DNA from: Pseudomonas putida
GTDB taxonomy: Bacteria; Pseudomonadota; Gammaproteobacteria; Pseudomonadales; Pseudomonadaceae
Direction of reading: 5' to 3'
Assembly: GCF_028682175.1 (NCBI RefSeq)
Contig: NZ_JANHKS010000026.1
Coordinates: 1-64,000, forward strand
Length of the DNA: 64,000 nt
Numbering within the stretch: the first letter of the stretch is position 1; the number at the start of each line of letters is the position of its first letter. Shown in pieces: positions 60,205 to 64,000 of the stretch. The translations under genes were made by a program, and so were the position numbers. Below the pieces are notes generated by a model. The model saw only the letters and a program-made list of their open reading frames with translations. It was not told the origin of the DNA and ran no database searches.

Positions 60205-61011
60205 ATGCCGAGCAACGGACATTCCCCCTCGCGCAGCCCCGAAACGCTGCGCTCGATCCCTGCGCTGACCGACCTGCCCCGGCCGCTGTATGCCCGTGCC
60301 GAAAGCCTGAGCGCCGGGTCATGGACGCCGACCCATCGCCATGACTGGGTGCAGTTTTCCTACGCCATCAGCGGCGTACTCGGCGTGCACACCGAGCAGG
60401 GCAGTTTCTTCGCGCCGCCGCAGTGGGGCGTGTGGATTCCGGCGGGGCTGGATCACGAGGTGGTCACCTCCACCCGCGCCGAAATGCGCAGCCTCTACGT
60501 GCGCACCCAGGACTCGCTCTGGGCGCCGGGCCGTTGCCGGGTGCTGGAAGTCACGCCCCTGGCCCGGGAACTCATCAAGGCATTCTGCCTCCTGCCCCCC
60601 GATTACCCCCAGCAAGACAGCCAGGAAGCCCGCCTGGTGCAGGTGCTCCTCGACCAACTGTCCAACCTCCCCGAAGTCGGCTTCTCCCTGCCACTGCCAC
60701 GCCATGCCCGGCTACTGGCACTGTGTCAGGAACTGGTCGAAGCACCCGGCCAGGACATCACGCTCACCGAGTGGGCGTCACGTTTGAGCATGTCGGAAAA
60801 AACCCTGATGCGCCTGTTCCAGCGCGAAACCGGCCTGAGCTTCAGAGGCTGGCGCCAACGAGCGAGACTGCTGGCTTCGCTCAATGCGCTGGAGGAGGGC
60901 GACAGCGTGACCAGCACCGCCCTCAATTGCGGTTATGACTCGACGTCGGCGTTCATTGCCGCCTTCAAGACCCTGTTCGGCTTCACGCCGGGGGAGCTTT
61001 TTCGGGCGTAG
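60205..61011 (+). CDS. AraC family transcriptional regulator
   Basis: A 268-residue regulator: an N-terminal cupin-type sensing domain (THRHDWVQFSYAISGVLGVH; WVPAGLDHEV-type stretch WIPAGLDHEVVT) and a C-terminal two-HTH AraC domain (TLTEWASRLSMSEKTLMRLF; GFTPGELFRA). The ATG at 60205 has AAGG eight bases upstream, so the open frame into the REP is not used. It follows the thiolase after 184 bases on the same strand. Its effector and targets cannot be told; the thiolase or the repeat proteins to the right are possible. Confidence 0.9.
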   Translation: MPSNGHSPSRSPETLRSIPALTDLPRPLYARAESLSAGSWTPTHRHDWVQFSYAISGVLGVHTEQGSFFAPPQWGVWIPAGLDHEVVTSTRAEMRSLYVRTQDSLWAPGRCRVLEVTPLARELIKAFCLLPPDYPQQDSQEARLVQVLLDQLSNLPEVGFSLPLPRHARLLALCQELVEAPGQDITLTEWASRLSMSEKTLMRLFQRETGLSFRGWRQRARLLASLNALEEGDSVTSTALNCGYDSTSAFIAAFKTLFGFTPGELFRA

Positions 61012-61033
61012 CCGAAGTGAACACGCACAGCGA

Positions 61034-61456
61034 TCAGGATACCAAGCCTCTTACAGTCACCCGCGTAGACGTCGTGGTTCCACCGTTGGGAATCGACACG
61101 TTATTGCTGTCCAGCACCTGGGTGATCGCCACCACCGTCGCATTCGCCGGCACGATGAACGTGCTTGCGTTCGAGAGGCCAGGGCCGCCCGGAAAAATGA
61201 CGGTATAAGTGACCTGCAAGGTTTGTCCTGCGGTCTTCACCACCTCGGCTGCGGGAATGAGAATCTGCACTACGGGGCCATTGCTGCCGGGTTGCGGATC
61301 GGTCTCGTAGCCTGCGCCCCAATGCACGATGATGTAGTCATTGACTGACATATCGTCATATCGCACATCGATACGAGCGCCATTGGTGAGAACGGCAGGA
61401 TTTAAAAAGCCGTTGTTCGCATCCGGCGATGTGGGCGCTCTGAAGTTACTGGCCAT
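61034..61456 (-). CDS. Single Ig-like repeat protein, unknown function
   Basis: A 140-residue protein without a signal peptide. I recognise no named family. It is a single unit of the same repeat as the neighbour: an opening PDANNGFLNPAVLTNGARID, then DDMSVNDYIIVHWGAGYETD, and a later VKTAGQTLQVTYTVIFPGG. The start has GGGAGA upstream. It lies 41 bases downstream of the larger repeat gene on the same strand, so both are probably in one transcript, and converges on the AraC gene with a 22-base gap. Confidence 0.75.
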   Translation of the reverse strand: MASNFRAPTSPDANNGFLNPAVLTNGARIDVRYDDMSVNDYIIVHWGAGYETDPQPGSNGPVVQILIPAAEVVKTAGQTLQVTYTVIFPGGPGLSNASTFIVPANATVVAITQVLDSNNVSIPNGGTTTSTRVTVRGLVS

Positions 61457-61497
61457 GGTGTGTTTCTCCCGTTTGCAGTCAAGGATACGAGCTTGGG

Positions 61498-63381
61498 TTA
61501 ACGGATCATTTTGATGTTGTCCCACACGGTCCAGTTTTGCTGGCCGAAGATCCGCAAGTAGCGGATCGGTGTGCCGCCATTGGCTGAATACTGCAGTGTC
61601 TGATTCCTCGGGCTTCCGGAAGGCGGCGTGGTGCCGTAAAGAAAGCGGTCGAGCTCATCCCGGAATTCGAGCGTTGTTCGCCCGTGTACTGCGCCGAGTA
61701 CGTTGATCGTGACCCTATCCCATGTCTGCAACAGGTCGATCAGGATCGTCTGGACCCCCACATCGGCAATGCACACCTGCAACGCCGGGCGCTGGAACAA
61801 TGCAGGGTCACCGCCCTGGCTCACCGGGTCGTACACGTCGTTGACACCTGCAGTGCCTGCGCCACTCGCGAACGAGATCAGCGTGTGAGGCGGCCGGATC
61901 GAGTTGCCTGCGCGAATGATATTGTTGCCAACCATGTCGAAAGCCTCGGTCAGTTCTACCGGCTGGTTGCGGCTCACGCTCAGTTGCAGGGTATCGGAGG
62001 TTCTGCTCACCAGTCCGACCACCACCGTGTAGTAGATCTTCACACTGCCCCCTGCCAGAGGCGTGACGTTGGCGGCAGTCGGGACAGAAAATTGTACGAA
62101 GCCAATGGTGCCGACGGTATGTTCGGCGGAGTAATGGGTCGCGTCACCTGCTGCTGTCGTGCCCTCCCAATACAGATAGATCTTGTCGTCTTTGTCCATC
62201 CCCGCATATTGCGGCACCACCACGGTCGCACCGGTGCCGGGAAGGATAGCGGGGTCGAGCACCCCGTTCTGCGCCTCGAGCACTTGCGGCCTTGCCAGCG
62301 GAGGAACAGTGCCACTGACCGTCAGCGACCGACGTCGCGAGCGCCGTACATTGTTCACTTCGTAGTAGACCACCGCGGTGCCACCGGCGATGGCCGTCAC
62401 GGTCGGGTTCTGGATCTCTTTGGTAACCGGAAAGCCTTCATCGCCGGGCGTCATGTCGAATTCCACCGTCTCATCGACGCTGCTGCCACCGGCCGTCAGC
62501 CCGTGCCAGCGGATGGCGACGTGGTCTTGGGCCGTCCACGGCGAGTAGACCGGTACCACGACATGCACATTGCCGGCGCCCAGTCTCGCCAGATCAATAT
62601 CTCCATTGGCATCGGCTTCGTTGATCCTGGGCGCAGGCATGATGTTCGAGCCCGCCTCGATATCGGTAACGAACGCCCGGGAGTTGAGCGACCAGTTACC
62701 GACGATGTCGCGTATGTCGTAGAAGACTTTGAGGCCCAGCATGTTGGAGTTCGCCAGAACCGTCGCCTGGCTCACATGAATCGTCAAAGGGCGGTCCAGG
62801 TCTGACTGCACCAGCGGACGACCGAAGGGGATGCGGGTTTGTCCCCAGGTCAGGGTAAGGATGTCACCCACCTCCATGTTCACCCAGTTGGGAATCGTCA
62901 CTGTGATGCCGTTGGCCGAATTGGCATCCGTCACAGGATTGGGAATGTTGCGCGGCGGTTGCAGGTTGGTATTGATCGGGTCGGTGGGGTTGAGGGGAGG
63001 ATTGCCAGGCACCTGGGTATTGACGATGACCGTCCTGGTGGGCGATGTGTCCGGGTTTCCACCTATCGGCGAGGCGGAGGTGTAGTAGAGGACGGCATTG
63101 TCGTTGTCCAGTATCAGGTGTGGCTGCACTCTGAAAACGATCAGCCCGGTGCCCAATTGTTCTGGCGAAATCTTGTAGGAGTCCACCACTCGGTTGTCCC
63201 AGTACAGGACCAGCGTGGTGTTGGGCTGCATCCCCAGCGCGATAGGGGCTGTGACAACCACCGGCTCCGGTGGGTTTTTCCTGAGTTCCAGTACGCCGAG
63301 CCCGCCTTTGTTTGCCTGATCGACCACGGGAATGCTGGGGCGAAACAGCGCCAGTATGCCGATGTCAGAGAGTGCGTCCAT
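61498..63381 (-). CDS. Four-repeat Ig-like protein with distinct C-terminal domain, unknown function
   Basis: A 627-residue protein without signal peptide or membrane helix. I count four Ig-like units at about 38-121, 150-242, 250-357 and 366-470. Recurring marks are a G(M/T)xxxD step before a beta strand with Trp (NMEVGDILTLTWG; YAGMDKDDKIYLYWEG) and an AGG-beta end (AIAGGTAVVYYEV; PLAGGSVKIYYTV). A different C-terminal domain (475-627) ends in IRYLRIFGQQNWTVWDNIKM, with a jelly-roll or discoidin look. AAGGA precedes the ATG. Similar repeats occur in large secreted or surface proteins of Pseudomonas. Role unknown. Confidence 0.75.
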   Translation of the reverse strand: MDALSDIGILALFRPSIPVVDQANKGGLGVLELRKNPPEPVVVTAPIALGMQPNTTLVLYWDNRVVDSYKISPEQLGTGLIVFRVQPHLILDNDNAVLYYTSASPIGGNPDTSPTRTVIVNTQVPGNPPLNPTDPINTNLQPPRNIPNPVTDANSANGITVTIPNWVNMEVGDILTLTWGQTRIPFGRPLVQSDLDRPLTIHVSQATVLANSNMLGLKVFYDIRDIVGNWSLNSRAFVTDIEAGSNIMPAPRINEADANGDIDLARLGAGNVHVVVPVYSPWTAQDHVAIRWHGLTAGGSSVDETVEFDMTPGDEGFPVTKEIQNPTVTAIAGGTAVVYYEVNNVRRSRRRSLTVSGTVPPLARPQVLEAQNGVLDPAILPGTGATVVVPQYAGMDKDDKIYLYWEGTTAAGDATHYSAEHTVGTIGFVQFSVPTAANVTPLAGGSVKIYYTVVVGLVSRTSDTLQLSVSRNQPVELTEAFDMVGNNIIRAGNSIRPPHTLISFASGAGTAGVNDVYDPVSQGGDPALFQRPALQVCIADVGVQTILIDLLQTWDRVTINVLGAVHGRTTLEFRDELDRFLYGTTPPSGSPRNQTLQYSANGGTPIRYLRIFGQQNWTVWDNIKMIR

Positions 63382-63431
63382 GTTGTATACCCTTCCTTGG
63401 GCGGCCTGCGCCGTGGCACATCCACCCTGCA

Positions 63432-63461
63432 GAATCGGCCATGGTTGAACATGGCCGATTC
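63432..63461. other. Perfect 12-bp hairpin between the repeat genes
   Basis: GAATCGGCCATG and CATGGCCGATTC flank a 6-base loop. No U-run follows on either strand. It lies in the short gap between two co-directional genes and could be a processing or attenuation element. Confidence 0.6.
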
Positions 63462-63470
63462 AGTATTGAG

Positions 63471-63508
63471 TGTAAAAGCGGGGCGATTCCTGGGTCAGGA
63501 TTCGCCCC
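63471..63508 (-). terminator. Putative terminator after the edge-truncated gene
   Basis: On the minus strand GGGGCGA pairs with TCGCCCC around a long inner region that also pairs in part (ATCC/GGA), and the stem is followed by GCTTTTAC. The U-run is short, so it may be leaky. Confidence 0.5.
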
Positions 63509-63527
63509 TGGTCGAGTCACTGCGCGG

Positions 63528-64000
63528 TTACGCTTCGCAGAACGGAAACTCCGTGTTGGCCAGGTCGACGATCACGCTGGAGGCGTCCGAGATACCCGAC
63601 CCTCTGCTGTTGGTCAGTTTGTAGGTCCCCACCATGTAGCCCTGGCAAATGCTGCGCAGGAAGTCTCTATTCACGATGAAGTCGTAATAACCCCGCGCAA
63701 ACTCCTCAGGGGAAATCGTATGATCTTGCACCAGTGGTGGCACGGGCAGATCCGCCCCTGAATCAAAGTCGACACCTTTGAGTGTGAGTTCGACGTCGTC
63801 TCCTGCGGCCATGTTCGTCAATGCAACCTGGGTCCGTACGCGCACCGGTCTTTGTGCTGTTTCACGGTCAATGATGTCATCGGCGTTCTTGTCCGGATAG
63901 GTCGGGCCGGAGAAGGGTTGGCCATCGTTGGGTTTGCCCTGGCTGGACTCCACCGGAATCAGTTTCGGCAGCGGCGCTCCTTCTTCGCGTACCGGAGGTG
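63528..64000 (-). CDS. Ig-like repeat protein, 5' part beyond the window
   Basis: The last 157 or so residues of a gene cut by the window edge. The frame is open to base 64000 with no stop, through REEGAPLPKLIPVESSQGKP, so the GTG at 63953 need not be the real start. The sequence has the same style as the two genes to its left: TQVALTNMAAGDDVELTLKG resembles the NMEVGDILTLTW step. It continues YYDFIVNRDFLRSICQGYMV and ends NTEFPFCEA. Two cysteines occur. It is first of three co-directional genes visible here. Confidence 0.7.
   Translation of the reverse strand, partial: PPVREEGAPLPKLIPVESSQGKPNDGQPFSGPTYPDKNADDIIDRETAQRPVRVRTQVALTNMAAGDDVELTLKGVDFDSGADLPVPPLVQDHTISPEEFARGYYDFIVNRDFLRSICQGYMVGTYKLTNSRGSGISDASSVIVDLANTEFPFCEA

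Overview
The window reads as chromosomal DNA of a fluorescent-group Pseudomonas. The evidence is high GC, strong preference for G/C in third codon positions, many REP/REPIN palindromes of the pseudomonad type (GTAGGAGNGAGCTTGCTCGC and GTAGCAGCACGGCTTGCCGGC), and a gene order (retS-purD-purH-fis-dusB-prmA-accC-accB-aroQ-dsbD-gcbA-speA) that I recognise from Pseudomonas chromosomes. I see no tRNA, rRNA, CRISPR array, insertion sequence or integrase. Most of the window is core genome; the accessory parts are the Tad pilus island and the last 3 kb.

Layout. 0.3-4.7 kb: cobG-cobH-cobI-cobJ, an overlapping cobalamin (aerobic corrin) operon. 4.7-20 kb, almost all on the minus strand: a MarC-type membrane protein; the hybrid sensor RetS; purD and purH; dusB-fis; a zinc-ribbon/DUF3426 protein; prmA; accB-accC; aroQ; dsbD. 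20-26.5 kb: the diguanylate cyclase GcbA (minus), then DUF2333, Nudix, SUI1/YciH-type and speA genes (plus). 26.7-29.3 kb: an unusually short VgrG-like protein convergent with a MATE exporter. 29.5-37.4 kb: a bacterial alpha-2-macroglobulin lipoprotein and PBP1C, the usual YfhM/PbpC pair, with a small two-helix membrane protein between them on the other strand.

37.4-53.6 kb: a complete Tad/Flp (type IVb) pilus island. It holds a lone receiver-domain protein and flp on the minus strand, then rcpC-rcpA-tadZ-tadA-tadB-tadC-tadD-DUF3613 on the plus strand, pprB and the prepilin peptidase fppA on the minus strand, a tadE-like pseudopilin and the sensor kinase pprA on the plus strand, and tadG on the minus strand between REP clusters. 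RetS, GcbA and PprA/PprB all point to control of the switch between motile and attached life; they are separate systems that lie within 45 kb of each other here.

53.8-61 kb: two tandem DUF4136 lipoproteins, a cmoM-type tRNA methyltransferase overlapping a MazG-like pyrophosphatase, a MaoC dehydratase, a FabG-type reductase, a divergent thiolase and an AraC regulator (a fatty-acyl/3-hydroxyacyl gene group). 61-64 kb: three consecutive minus-strand genes for proteins built of Ig-like repeats without signal peptides, the last cut by the window edge. I cannot assign these to a described system, and they are the strongest candidate for something new. Other points worth a second look are the compact orphan VgrG-like protein, an unexplained transcript-like region ending in a strong terminator at 37.8 kb, and an Ala at the -1 cleavage position of the Flp prepilin.
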